64,000 bases of DNA from Pomphorhynchus laevis (GCA_012934845.2 WNNJ02002717.1:124001-188000), one strand, 5' to 3'; positions 45,318 to 57,150 are shown, counted from the first letter of the stretch. Notes: generated by a model not told the origin, from the letters alone. Numbers and translations: made by a program.

Positions 45318-46690
45318 GTGAGTTTAAATAGACAATGTTAATGCTCCGAACTAGAGCAAATTAAATGTTTGTTTGTAATTACTTATATCGACAAAAGTAA
45401 AATATCGCAAACTACAAAATTAATATATGAACATCTTTATAAAATATCCGCTTTTAAATGTATTGCTAAAACGTTATTGTAAATAATCATTGCGATTCAT
45501 TTGAATAACATTTTTATTTATTATTTAACTATTAATTCATTAATTTATTTTTAAATGATAATTGACTTTTTTATAATTTTTTTTCATATTTATTTTCAAA
45601 TAAATGTGCTTGAGGTAGAAATTATGTAAAATAATTTATTGAGTGCAGAATACATTTTGCTTCAATAGTCTTTTTTTAGTAATTTATATAATACTATTTA
45701 ATATACAAATAGTATTATATTATTTATATATAAATAATATATATTTATACATAAATAATATATATAGTACTAGATATAGTACTATATATACTATATAATA
45801 CTATATATTATACTATTATTATACCATTATAATAACTTTTACACAAATTTTTCATAATTATAAACTATGTTATCAAGAATATTTTGCGCAAGCATTTTCA
45901 AATATCTCATTTAATCATCTCAACATTGAAATGTGAATGAATCAATATATTCTAGTTATAAATATATTTAATATTTAGGTAAAATAATAAATTTTAATAT
46001 TAATTTAATAAATATTTTGTAAATATTTTTCATATGTGAAAAATTAACTTTTGATGCTAGTGTTCCTGATTATGGTGAATCGTTATTTTAATTGGGTATT
46101 TTAAGAATCGTTTTATTTTACTCCTAGAAATGAGGAGTAAAACACGAATCAGCGATAAGTTAAGAAGTTCAAAATAAATTTTGAATATTTACAGTTTACA
46201 GTGTTGTACAATCTTGACTGTTACAAATGAATTGAAAATTGATTTAATATTATGATTTATTTTATAAATCTATATTGTAAATGCTAAACTTGCTAAAGAT
46301 TTGCTTACATCAATGCTCTTACATTAATCGGGATATACGTAGATTAATTAAAGTTGTAATTACATAGGAATACTTATTCATTGTGGATAAACTTTACTAA
46401 AGATCTGTAAATAAAGTCGCGAATATAGCATTGGCATAGTATATAGGTCTTACATTATAATGCTTGCTTTCGCCAGGGCCCGTTGTGTGTTTCTAGATAA
46501 TGTTCCGTTCAATAATAAAATCTCGTCTTTAAGTTTTAAGGCAATATTTTAAGGAAACTAACTCACGGCTTGTGAGCTAAGTAGCTTAATTAACTTTCCC
46601 ATAAATTTAAGATTCGAAGCTAACTTAACATTTAAAATTTTTTTCCACTAATTTTAACAAATGAAATAAATTAGAGTTTTTTAAATAGTA
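45318..46690. other. CLC intron, no gene recognised
   Basis: AT-rich; self-complementary TATATA tract at 45690-45840. Confidence 0.45.
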
Positions 46691-47036
46691 AAATATATAA
46701 ATCAACACGATAATATTACAAATAAAATTTAATAATTTATTTTATTTTTCAATGGAATTTTTCATGGATTATAAATAATATACTAGATATTAGATACTAG
46801 ATAATCAAATTTAATCAGAGGAAATTCGTTATTAGCATGCATATGGCCCCGCTGCTATGTTGGGTCTAGGAATAGGTACCGAAATCTGATAACGTAGCAT
46901 TTCCTCCGATGACCTCTAATCCTTATTCTTATACATCGTTTCTTATTTATTATTCAATTCATAAATATTGACTTTTATTTTTAATTTTAATTTTTTATTT
47001 TAACCTGATATAACAATAACAATAATTAACAATAAT
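46690..47036 (-). repeat. MITE family A, left half, split by LINE insertion
   Basis: Contains the core in inverse orientation (CAGAGGAAATTCGTTATT, GCTGCTATGTTGGGTCTAGG, TTTCCTCCGATGACCTCTAA). It breaks off at GATATAACAATAAC; the remainder resumes at 51338 beyond the LINE. Confidence 0.75.
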
Positions 47037-47123
47037 GAGAGAATTTATTATACCTCTTTACCTTTCGGTACTGGGTAAACAAAATAAATACACCAAAAGT
47101 TTATCAATTTTATAAATTGTATT

Positions 47124-47705
47124 TCAAAATCTTCTCCTACTGTCAATATCGGATAGTGACATATTTTTCAAAATTGGGCAAGTGAAGATATGCAGGTTAG
47201 ATGCGCATTCATTTTTGCAAAGAACACAAATGCACAAAGAGCACCGTGCATGTACTGGAATTCTAATAGCGCAGAATTTATCGTGATATCCATGGACAGA
47301 TGCTCTCCAGATCAGCGGTCTTTTCCTTGCACAGGGTTCTCTCCATTTAGTCTGTAAGAATGCCGGAGTAAGATAAAATTCAGAATCCAATGACGTCGTC
47401 TTTCGAAAGAACATGTTCAGGTTAGTAGTAAATGATGCAGTGTGTTCAAGATTAAATGTTGAGCAGATGTATTTAGAGCAAGGTTCTAACGATGATAGTA
47501 TCGCTATAACCGATGAAGAACATTTTGGTGAGACTCCAACAATTCGCTTCACGAATCTCCATTGACACCTGTCCAACTGCTGAAAATTGAAGGGACTTAA
47601 ATCCAACCAGATAACTGGCAAAGCATATGAAACTATGGGAAGCAACATACTTCGAAAATACCGGAGGGCTCCTGAGAAAGATAAAGAACCTAAGTTTTTT
47701 TGCAT
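47124..47705 (-). pseudogene. LINE ORF2, C-terminal part with Cys/His knuckle
   Basis: Minus-strand 193-codon frame: GALRYFRSMLLPIVSYALPV, WRFVKRIVGVS, FLQTKWREPCARKRPLIWRA, then CSLC....C..CASNLHIFTC, a Cys/Cys/His/Cys arrangement as in the zinc knuckles that end several LINE ORF2 proteins. The switch from the RT frame falls in an A7 run (GCAAAAAAACTTAGG, about 47698-47706), so a one-base slip is the likely cause. Confidence 0.8.
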
Positions 47706-48384
47706 AAGAGGTTGCTACAACTAACTTCGAGGATTTACGATGTAGGTGTTCAGTAAATGACCATTTCGACGAAAGTAATACTCCCAAATAATTGTAACTA
47801 TTGCAGAATTCTAAATCTACATTGCCTATTCTCAGCATGTCACATCGACGCAAAGGTCCACCTAATCGAAATTTAAGGGTTTTCGATTTATTTACATTCA
47901 CCGTCAACTGATTTGATAAACAATAGGATGACAGAGCATCTAACGCACTTTGAGCGGATAAAAGATCTTTGGCTAATATTACTAGATCGTCGGCATAGAG
48001 GGTACAAGAGACTTCATTCGATGCATGACGAAGATGCATAGGCAAATCCATAACAAAAAAGGAAAATAATATAGGGCTGAGTGGATCTCCCTGTAAAACA
48101 CCGCGATTAGCAAAAAAGAAATCAGAGGTGTTGATACCATCAGATACTTTAAGGCGATTAGGCTGAAGCACAGAATAAATAAGATACAAAAAGCGACCAC
48201 TAACGGACACTCTGGTGGAAAGTTTATCAAGTAACAAAGAACGATTCACTGTGTCAAATGCTCGCTCAAAGTCAACAAAAGTAGCATACAACGGTCTACG
48301 ATTAGCGAAACAATTTGTGACTTCGTCACGGACATGCTTTATTGCATCGGACGTTGACCTTTTCGTGCGGAATCCATACTGCAC
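47700..48384 (-). pseudogene. LINE ORF2, reverse-transcriptase domain
   Basis: Minus strand: VQYGFRTKRSTSDAIKHVRD, motif A TFVDFERAFDTVNRSLLLDK, motif B GVLQGDPLSPILFSFFVMD, motif C CTLYADDLVILAK, then NKSKTLKFRLGG and YNYLGVLLSSKWSFTEHL. The YADD is intact. (Q)GFR..RST, FVDF.KAFDTV and GVLQGDPLSP are found in I, RTE and related lineages and differ plainly from the GVPRGSVLGPLLF type of the LINE at 39.6 kb. Confidence 0.85.
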
Positions 48385-49838
48385 CGTAGGTAAAAGAATA
48401 ACTTATAACTGTGATTCAATATCGCAATCCCCCTGTACGCATCCAGTGAATCATAGTCACCTTTGCCCTTATGCAGGATCTTAATTACACCGTCGCGCCA
48501 CGAAATCGGAAACGGATGACCTGCAAGAAGTAGATTGAAAAGTTCTGTCCAGTAGTCTATCAAAATATCGATAGTCGACTTTAACTGTTCTACGCATAAT
48601 TGATCTAACCCGGCAGCTTTATGATCTTTTAAGATTGATAGGGATCTTACAACTTCAAACGGCGTAAAAGGTAAATTCAGAGGATCTGAACCGTATATTG
48701 AATTTATGCATGAAACTGAAGATAAACGTACAGGCATGTCTTCTAATATTGAATGGCGCAAAATAGATTGGAAGTGTGATTTCCAATTTTCTATTTGAAT
48801 CCTGGAATATGTTCCAATGTTAGCTTTCTTAAGTATCCACGGTGTCGACTCCGCCTTAGACAATTCCCGTCGTTCAATCTCTAAACGTCGTTCTCTACGA
48901 TACATCGATACAAGTTTAACGTAAAGCCTACGTAAATCTACAAAATCTTTCCTTACCGTTAAATCGAACCGATAACTTTTATTTAATTGAATTAAATGTT
49001 GCTGGAACTGTTTAAACCAAGCGGGTTTTACTAGGTATGAGTTTTTTTTGGAATAGTCGGATTCATATCTACAAGCCGATAGAAGGGTGGAAATTACAGA
49101 AGTAATGCTGTTCCCCAGTTCTCCTGATCTAAGGAATTGAAAAGCTAGATTTATTTGACTATAATCAATTGCTGAAGTACATAATTTCCTGCTAGGCTGA
49201 CGGGGCAAATCTATTGATTGTGTGTTGCATATGCAATCGAAAATACACGAGACAGGTTTGTGTTTACGAACTAACGCCCATTTTGAAGATAGTTCTAGCC
49301 CTATATGTCTTACATGCACGTTAGTAAATATGATGTCTATACAGCTTTTACCTGTAGAAGATTCGTAGGACCAATTTTCATTAGGGACGTATAACTTTAG
49401 ATTTATAGACTTAAAGTAATTGACAAGAATTCGCAATTTTCCTGTGATTGGACTGGTGAATCTTGCATTAAAATCTCCTGCGATAATTATCGGGACTGTG
49501 CTGTTTAGAGTTGAAAGAAGCTGAGAAATTTCGTCAATTATATCTGCCGCGGTAAGTGTGGGTTTGAAATAGCATGCGATAAAAGTGATGACAGGTGTTT
49601 CAAGCAGTATAGAATTCAGCAAATACCTACATTGCCAATCCCTGAAGGCCCTATTTAAACCTAAAATTATTCCACCCGCGGGGCGACCACGAATGCCCAA
49701 TAAAGCAGGATTGTCAAATGTATAAAAACCAGGTAAAGAATAATTATTAGTAAACATGGTCTCTAATAGTACCACAACGTGAAAGGTATCGAACCAGGAT
49801 TTAATACCTTGCTCGATCAAAGACGCCAAACCTTCCAC
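48339..49838 (-). pseudogene. LINE ORF2, APE endonuclease and start of RT
   Basis: Minus-strand 499-codon frame, open further upstream. FDTFHVVVLLETMF (catalytic Glu), GIRGRPAGGIILG, IIIAGDFNARF (Asp/Asn), GKSCIDIIFTN (Asp), KHKPVSCIF where most relatives have SDH(x)P, then linker, then FPISWRDGVIKILHKGKGDY and YRGIAILNHSYKLF of the RT. After YKLF the frame runs into LPTVQYGFR in another frame: about 40 residues normally found between these RT blocks are missing, so a small internal deletion near 48390 explains both the gap and the frame change. Confidence 0.85.
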
Positions 49839-49910
49839 ATTAAATAGTAACAGTCTAAAAGACTTGTGATGCTCACAAACCTGACTACCACTTCTTGCAG
49901 AAGAGGATAG

Positions 49911-50976
49911 TCATATAGACGACCCATCCATTGATGAGGAATTAACGGATGTTGTGCCTACCTTTCCATTATTCGGTCTACGAACAATTTGAAAATTTCT
50001 AATTATGTAATTACTATTTGGGTTTGCAAGTCTTTTCTCTTGTAGCTGTTTGCGCAGAACCTGATTGGCAACACGCTCTTCGGGGGAAAAATCCGGCATG
50101 ATGTAAACATTCCTAAAACGATCAACTTTTCTCAATTTATAAGAGTTTGATAAAACGTTGCTGGCCGTTACCTCGTCCGTTGAAACTAAAGTCCACGGAG
50201 GAATGTCTGTTCTTTTGGCTGGAAGTCGATGGACCTTAATTGAAAATTTTGCAGTTATTTGAATGCCTACAGCGGATAAAATGTCTCTAATACTAGCTTC
50301 ATCATCCGCTGTATTTGGTAGATTGCGTAATAAAATTTGACGAGCGCAAAGCTGATTTTTTGCAACTGTTAATGATTTCCAACGGGGAGCAGATACTTGA
50401 TTTAATATTAGAAGTTGCAAGGATATAACGCGTTACTTCTCTACGTACTACACTTGCGAAACTACGATTCTGAAATGGAGAGGGTTTGTGAGATGATAGA
50501 TTTTGAGAAAGGTTAGAAGATATTTCCTTGGATTGTGCTAATTTTAGTTCATCGATCTTAGCCTCCAAATTGCTTATAGCAACATTCGCCTGTTCTAAGG
50601 ATTGTTCTATAGTTGTAATGCGTTTTGCAGCACAAATTCCACATATGAATCGCTGAAGAAAGAAATCTCGAGATACCCTACGAGGAGACTTGACAACAGT
50701 ATATAAAGAACAACCAAAACCGTCACATTTCAATTCAAATGACACGTACTCGCTAGAATCATCGTGACTTAACGGAATGGAATCAAGCTTATCTACGCTA
50801 CGTGCAGTAAGCTGAGACAAGTATGCAGATGTGGGAGCGTCAATAGAAGAATTCGCACGGTTGGAACACCTGCTACCACGAAGACAATCGACACAGAGTT
50901 TGCCGGACTTTGCACACAAACAGCTTTTGCAAACAGCATTTCGACCATTACATTGGCAACAATGAGAAGCAGACAT
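49911..50976 (-). pseudogene. LINE ORF1 with CXC cluster and RNA-binding-like half
   Basis: Starts at ATG 50976: MSASHCCQCNGRNAVCKSCL, then CAKSGKLCVDC, the CXC-like cluster; then LKCDGFGC and FICGICAAKR; then a coiled stretch (SLEQANVAISNLEAKIDELK); then RREVTRYILATSN. The second half is in another frame from about 50350: ILLRNLPNTADDEAS, HRLPAKRTDIPPWTLV, NSYKLRK, NVYIMPDFSPEERV, LRKQLQEKRL, YIIRNFQIVRR. A single one-base shift divides the two halves. Function by family: nucleic-acid binding and LINE RNA packaging. Confidence 0.8.
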
Positions 50977-51337
50977 ATTTCTTTTGTAATTAGCTTGAAC
51001 AATGATTGCTGCTCGACACTCGTTGTTCGAAGGTTGTCGTAATATTGCTTGTCAGTAGATTGTATGTTATTTTATTGCAATTTGCTGAGCGGCTGATTGC
51101 TGTAATACTTTCACAACGTTGTTAAGACGATCTGCTTTAAGCTCAAAATCGTCGGCTTTTATTTTTGCCAAGTATATTTCGTTTTTTAAAGACGATATTT
51201 CTTGCTCTTTCAAAATCAATTCACTTACGGATTTCTTGGATGAATCAATCAGCTTGTATGTTATTTTATTGTAATTTGTGTAATTTGTGTAAGAGTTTCA
51301 ATAACCAAGACTTATTTTAAGGTTAACCAAGACTTAT
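50977..51337 (-). other. 5' UTR of the minus-strand LINE
   Basis: GC-richer than flanking DNA, ends at the 15-bp target duplication. Contains the repeated word TTGTATGTTATTTTATTG(C/T)AATTTG at about 51060 and 51255. Confidence 0.6.
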
Positions 51338-51490
51338 TATAATTAACAATAATTATAACAATAATTTATATTTTTACAATTATTTATTATTTAATTATTA
51401 AATTTTGATTTAGCATTATTATTATTTTCTTTAAATTTTATAATTATATTAAATACGTAGACTCAGTTTGATTTCAAGTGTATTTTTAGA
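51338..51490 (-). repeat. MITE family A, right half, beyond the LINE
   Basis: Continues the element interrupted at 47036: AATTTATATTTTTACAATTA, then TTTTGATTTAGCATTATTAT, ending with the terminal word TACGTAGACTCAGTTTGATT. The uninterrupted copy at 52585-52730 has the same order. Confidence 0.75.
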
Positions 51491-52195
51491 GTATTTTCAA
51501 GAGTATTATTTAAATGATTTTTTCAAAATCATTTAAATAATTTAATAGATACATATTTTAAACTAGGTTACTATAAAAATAACATCAAGCAGAAAATAAG
51601 AAAATATATAGATCAACACAATAATATAAAGCATAAATTTAAACTCTTAATTGGCAAATTTTTATGGATGGATAATAAATAATATACTTTGTATTAGAAT
51701 AAGATTCTAGATAGTTTTATCAGAGGAAATACATGTATTTCTGCATGTATTTGGCCCCGCTGCTATGTTGGGTCTAGGAATAGGTACCGAAATCTGATAA
51801 CGTAGCAGTTCCTCCGATGACCTCTAATCTTTATTCTTATACATTGTCTCTTATTTATTTGTCAATTCATATAAATTAACTTTTATTTTAAATTTTAATT
51901 AAAAATTTTAACTTGAAATAAATTGATGGTTATTGCCTATTATATTTAAAAGAATAGGAGTTGAAACCTGATAGCATAGTAGTTCCTCCTGATGACTCTA
52001 ATCATTATTCTGAAACATCGTATATTTATTATTCAATTCATAAAAATTGACTTTTATTTTGAATTTCAATTTTAACTTTATATAAATTATATAAAATCAT
52101 ATATAGTTATTTATTATTTATTTAATTTAAATTTTATTTAGTATTTTTAATATAAATAACAAAACATACGATCAGTTAGCTGATCTGATTTGTAA
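51491..52195 (-). repeat. MITE family A, further copies
   Basis: Outer arm at 51500-51640 (AAATCATTTAAATAATTTAA, ACATATTTTAAACTAGGTTA), core at 51650-51880 (TAGCAGTTCCTCCGATGACC), a second core scrap at 51960-52020 and a terminal-type word GTTAGCTGATCTGATTTG at 52175-52192. Several insertions of one family appear stacked. Confidence 0.65.
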
Positions 52196-52745
52196 AAATT
52201 CAGGCTGGATTAAACTGACTATTTTTTTATGATCTTAACAAGTAATGAAAAATCAAATCTTAAGAATTATATGCACAAGCTATTCATTTTGCCAAGTTTA
52301 TTCAATTTTGAAAATTAGCAGACATAGTTCATCAGTCTCGTTCGTAATTTTAATTGCATATTCGCCTTTTGAATCGGCGGATCTGCATTTCATAGCGGCG
52401 GGGTCTGGGTATACCTAGACCACACCGCTATGCTGGGTCTAGGAATAGGTGCCGAAACCTGATAACGTAGCAGTTTCTCCGATGACCTCTAATCCTTATT
52501 CTTATGCCTCGTCTCTTATTTATTATTCAATTCATAAATATTGACATTTATTTTAAATTTTAATTTCAAATTTTAATTTCAAATTTTAACTTGATATAAA
52601 TTATATTAAATCTTATAACAATAATTTATTTTTTTACAATTATTTATTATTTAATTATTAAATTTTGATTTAGCATTATTATTTTCTTTAAATTTTATAG
52701 ATTTATTAAATACGTAGACTCAGTTTGATTTCAAGAGTATTTTTA
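52196..52745 (-). repeat. MITE family A copy with uninterrupted right half
   Basis: Core at 52400-52510 (CCGCTATGCTGGGTCTAGGA), then the arm to TACGTAGACTCAGTTTGATT at 52712-52732. It serves as the reference for the copy split by the LINE. Confidence 0.7.
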
Positions 52746-52846
52746 GCATACACTGTCATAGTAAAAAATTATATACCAATTGTTTTTGTCAGTCGGATTG
52801 CAAAAAATCCGTCGTATTCTGTAATATACCAGATCTCTATTTATAC

Positions 52847-53009
52847 CAGTCGATTTTGACTTTCCGGATTGCAAAGGCAAACTAAGTTTAAACGTACTCC
52901 AGGATCCCTGGAAAACGTGCCTTATCGTCCATATTTTGTGATCTTCGTGATGATTGTATTTTAAGTGGAGTGTATCCGAAACACTTAACGATGATATTCC
53001 CCCTGACAC
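52847..53009 (-). CDS. Candidate exon, MAM-like extracellular domain
   Basis: Minus-strand exon of 163 nt, acceptor ATATTGTAG, donor GTATAA, entered in phase 0 and left in phase 1, with GC well above background. The peptide reads VSGGISSLSVSDTLHLKYNH, then HEDHKIWTIRHVFQGSWSTF, then KLSLPLQSGKSKSTG. (L).F.Y...G......LW...G..G..W....(V/L).L is the middle of a MAM domain (meprins, RPTPs, ALK); IWTIRHVFQGSWSTFKLSLPL fits that spacing. Cysteines expected outside this stretch are not covered. It lies in the CLC intron on the opposite strand. No partner exon found; family support is moderate at best. Confidence 0.4.
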
Positions 53010-54697
53010 CTACAATATTTACCAGTCACTTCAACTAATTCATTTTGACTTGTATACAATGGATGTACTTCAAGCACGTAATTAATAATCGACTTTTGAA
53101 TCTTATTCCTAAAATTGATCACGTTTTACCGCGATGAAATCTTATTTCACCATATTTTACTTAGTTTAAATTCATTCAATATGTATCCAAAGCTTATGAC
53201 AATTAATGTGATGATAATATATAATCTCTTCGTTTGGTAAATTAAGAGTTTTGCCTTGCGACTTAAATATTTATCGTGAAATTTGTACAGTAAAACAATA
53301 TATCATTGGTTAAAAGTGTACAGCAATGAAAGCTTACAGAACAGCTTGTATCTCAAAAGTTACATAAAGTATTCATTGTATGTTTTCAGCATTAAAAGGC
53401 CAGAGAACAACAGTGCCTGCAAATATATTGGATATATTGGATATACATAAGGCTTTTTTAGTTAAAGTTTTGTGAATATAAATCATTGTATATGTACGAA
53501 TCAAAGCTTTCATAAATCAATGATCTATTAAAAAATTAGTAAGATTTAAAATATTATTGATAATCAAGCAGTTAAAAATTACATATTTATAAAATTTAGA
53601 TTATACAAATAGAAACGACCAGTCTTTATTCAAGTTCTTCCTGATTTTATTTTTTAAATATTTCATCTTCACTATATTATTCTGAGTTAGCTTAATAGTT
53701 CAGAATAATATTTTTCTGAATTATTTAAACTAGAAAGTATTACCAAATTTGTGATTGCTAACATTAACAATTATAATTATATATATAATTTTTGAAAATT
53801 TAATCATTAATGCAAAATTCAAATATTAATTAAACATTTATATTGTTGACTGCGAATCTACGCGTGACCATTATATTTAAGAAAGATTAAATAAACTGAA
53901 TGAAAACTTTATAAACGCTTTTTTATAATGAGCACTAAATAAACACTTCTGTGTGTAATTTACACATCAATTTAAATTAAAGGATTAAAATTAAATTTAG
54001 TTAGAATAAATTAAATTCAGTAAAAATTTGAACTGATCATCTTATCGATTAAGTGTGTAAAGCTGTAAGTGAAAATGATTAATAATAATTTTATTAAAAA
54101 CAAGAAATTATTTAAGTTGATTAAGAAATATGTAATTGGATTTTCGAGATTAGAGTTAAATTGCAAGAATAGTGCTGGATTAGATGGTTTTGTACGTTAT
54201 TCAGAATTGCTTGATATTTCTAATAGAGACTTTTTTTACTTGTTTAACAATAATGTATCAAACTAAAACATTTTTCATCGATCCATACACTGTTCATACA
54301 ATATGAATATAAATTTGCTGAAGGACACATGCCATTATTGACCTGTGGACTTTGAGAATAACACTTACAGCGTAGTGTTACGAAATTACGTTGGGCAAAT
54401 TATTATTTTGATCTAAAAAAGGCGAAAAAAGTGTTTAATATATAAATCATCAAAATATTATTAAAAATAAATTTAAACTATAAAGTGAAAATAACATATT
54501 ATCATTATAACTTTATTATATAATATAAATAATAAAATTAATTATATAAATAATATAATTATTTTATATAATTAATATATAATAACATATTAATAATATA
54601 TTATTATGATCTTACTTTATATAACATTTAAATATTTGATTATTTTAGCATATTGTTTTTACTTAAATGCATTTCAATATGTTAACCATTATTTTAG
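53010..54697. other. CLC intron; family D repeat copy
   Basis: 53618-53740 is the second family D copy. The plus-strand ORF at 54075-54266 (MINNNFIKNKKLFKLIKKYV...) is Lys/Asn-rich and has no usable donor, so it is not accepted as an exon. 54520-54610 is TAATATA simple sequence. Confidence 0.5.
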
Positions 54698-54829
54698 GTT
54701 TCCTCGATCGAATTAGACGAAAGGCAGTAGATATTGCAGGAATTGATTGGATATTATTAACGAGTGTTAGTGTATCTATGTCTGTTATTAGCTTCGTTGT
54801 AGACTTTTTTGTTGAAAAAATCAGAAATA
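54698..54829 (+). CDS. CLC chloride channel/transporter, helix B exon
   Basis: Plus-strand exon of 132 nt, acceptor CATTATTTTAG, donor GTAAGT, phase 1 to phase 1. The peptide reads FLDRIRRKAVDIAGIDWILL, then TSVSVSMSVISFVVDFFVEK and IRN. It aligns with FL.R(V)GEDWIFL(V)LLG.LMALVSW..D of CLC-2-type proteins: cytoplasmic end, conserved DWI, first membrane helix. The DWI(L/F)L anchor and correct order relative to the next three exons support the call. CLC proteins are dimeric Cl- channels or Cl-/H+ exchangers of plasma or endosomal membranes. Confidence 0.8.
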
Positions 54830-56599
54830 GTAAGTAAATTGAAAAATATTGATTAATTATTTTATACTGCATTTTTTAAAAAGCTTAATAATAAAAATTT
54901 AAATGTTTCGCATATTTACTTTCATCATAATGCAATTAATATATTAATTGCATTATGTTAATATCAGATGTATTATAATAATACATAGTAATATATATAG
55001 TAATAGTATATAATAATACATCATAGTAATATCAGATGTATTATAGCTTCAATAAAGCCCTTAAATATCCAAGTGTATTCTTAAGCATTATTTCCGTCTT
55101 TTTAATTAAAAATTCAATATGAATTGAATTAATAGCAGATAATAGCAGATTAACTTATAACTTTTGCTATGCAATTAAATTTAACATGTTCGTTTAAAAT
55201 ATTAAATATAAATTTATTTTTCTGTTAAATTGTAGCGTTATCTTGAAGATTTATAGTAATCCAACAACGTGTGTCATTTCAAATAATAAAAATATTTTAT
55301 ATTTTGGAGTTCCTCGGAATCCATCACCAATTTGTAAATTTCGTTTACAAATTGTAATTTTGATAAATATTCATTTATATACTGTAAATTAGTTATGAAA
55401 TTTTTAATTCCAAATTGTAAACTATTTTTCACATAATGGAATGTGTGAAACTCAAACAGAATGGAATGTTTCAAACTCTAAAGAATTTGAAAATTAAAGA
55501 TTAATTTTATCTTCCTAAAAGGTAATATTAAAAACATTAAAATTAAAATTAAAAAAAATGAAATTTTTATTCAAATGTTTACTGACTGTTGATGGCATCG
55601 TCATGTGGAAAGATTGAAATTATTTAACAAATTAAAATTTCAATCTAATAACTTCTCTTGTTTCTCTTAACATAATTTAATAAATCAATATAGAAAATAT
55701 GTTTATTCTATAATTTTATAGAATAAATCATATAGGAAATATGGGCATTATAATATTTAATATTTGGCATTTATAAAATATTAAATATCATTTATAATAT
55801 GTAATATTTAACATTTAATTCCAAGCATTTCACTTCCCTTGATTTTTTAGCTGAAAACATAAACGTGACCTTGTTGCTTATTAATTTTGATTATTGCAAA
55901 AATTTCACTGGTATCCATTGTCGAAATCACAATCATATAATTTTTTATAATTACTTATGCATAATTGATCTGAACAGTCGTTAGTAAATTACAAAGACAA
56001 GATCTATTCTGAGTGTTTCGACTGTTTACATAGTTGAATATGCGAATATTTAAAGATTTAGCCTTAAATCAAAGATAAAATTAAAATAAAATTTATTGGA
56101 AAAATAATAAATAATATTTTTAACTGTACATATTTTTAGGGGAATTGGAAAATAAGAAATATAGAATAAAATATGTATAAATACAATAAAAGGATAAAAT
56201 TTATATGGAAATATAAATTTTAATAAATTTCTATATTTAAGCGTTGCATTTGAATATCTGCTTTAATTATTAAACTGAATACCATATTTTAACATCCAAA
56301 GTGTCTGTATAATTGGTATTTTAGTTAAGAACATAATTAGTTTGTTTTGTTTATTAAGAAAATACTAGGTTTGAATAGTAATGATATTTTATTTTTAAGC
56401 AATTAAATTATACTATATTATTATAATTTAATATGATTATATGATTGAATATTGTAATATTTAATTATAATATATTTATTGTATTTAGAAATTTATTATA
56501 GAATAAATTTCTTTTTAGATTCTTAATGTATTTTTACAATTTTATAAATTGTAATAGTATAAACTGGCTTTAATAATCAAAATATAATAATTTTATGAA
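54830..56599. other. CLC intron, no further exon recognised
   Basis: AT-rich. The minus-strand ORF at 55274-55474 is not supported by any motif. Confidence 0.45.
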
Positions 56600-56950
56600 A
56601 AACAGCTGGACAACATTGTCCAGCTGAGAAACAGCTGGACAATCAATATTCTATTTTAGCAAAATCAAAAATATGTATTCAAATTTTCGAACACAACTGT
56701 AGTGCAGCTGTTTTTCATAAAATATTTGGGATAATGAGCATCTTTGATACTACACGCAAAGCCTGTTTACCTGAAATGGTATAAATATGCACAAAGTTTA
56801 ACAGCTACTGATACAATTTCTGACGATAAGCACAGTTGTGTTCGAAAATTTGAATGCATATTTTTGATTTGCTAAAAATAAAATTTTGATTGTCCAGCCT
56901 TTTTTTATACAATTTTTGGGACAATGAGCATCTTTGATATAATGATTTTA
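56600..56950. mobile_element. MITE with roughly 75-100 bp inverted ends, in CLC intron
   Basis: The left arm (AACAGCTGGACAATCAATAT, TAGCAAAATCAAAAATATGT, TTCAAATTTTCGAACACAAC) is mirrored at 56833-56905 (GTTGTGTTCGAAAATTTGAA, TTGATTTGCTAAAAATAAAA, TTGATTGTCCAGC). A short palindrome GCTGGACAACATTGTCCAGC sits at the left edge. The word GGGA(T/C)AATGAGCATCTTTGATA occurs at 56728 and 56919. No ORF. It is probably Tc1/mariner-type by look, unproven. Confidence 0.7.
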
Positions 56951-57024
56951 TTATATTTTATATCTGAAAACCTCGCAGCGTCTTTCACTGTATGTTACTA
57001 TTTACTTTTAATGCTTATCTATAG

Positions 57025-57150
57025 CTATTGTGCATACTTACAAGGCAACTGATAAAATATACCTTAGATATTTAATATGGACTGGAATCCCAATGACCTG
57101 TATTCTGTTCTCAGCCGGGATTGTTGAAAAATTTGCGCGACAAGCCGCCG
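57025..57150 (+). CDS. CLC chloride channel/transporter, helix C exon
   Basis: Plus-strand exon of 126 nt, acceptor TATCTATAG, donor GTAAAG, phase 1 to phase 1. After a completed Thr it reads IVHTYKATDKIYLRYLIWTG, then IPMTCILFSAGIVEKFARQA and A plus the first base of Gly. It aligns with LQYLAW...P(V)VLI.FSAGF...(A/S)PQAVG of CLC-2-type proteins; ILFSAG is the clear landmark. The split Gly is completed by the next exon to give the G-SGIP chloride-binding loop. Confidence 0.85.

Larger units (their letters stand above)
47037..51337 (-). mobile_element. LINE with CXC-type ORF1 and GDPLSP-type reverse transcriptase
   Basis: About 4.3 kb on the minus strand, both ends placeable. The 15-bp word ATAATTAACAATAAT occurs on each side (ending 47036, and again about 51335-51350), a typical LINE target duplication. 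Order 5' to 3': 5' UTR, ORF1 (50976-49911), ORF2 endonuclease (to about 48700), RT (48384-47700), C-terminal domain with a Cys/His knuckle (to 47124), short 3' UTR with ATT(G)TT-type tail. It has few breaks, so it is fairly young. It sits inside a MITE and inside the CLC intron, antisense to that gene. Confidence 0.85.

Noticed and set aside
54069-54266. 65-codon ORF just upstream of the CLC helix-B exon, considered as its first exon
   Set aside because: Lys/Asn/Ile-rich, no good donor in phase 1, and the 38.9 kb exon joins the helix-B exon with a perfect donor and a better-fitting junction.
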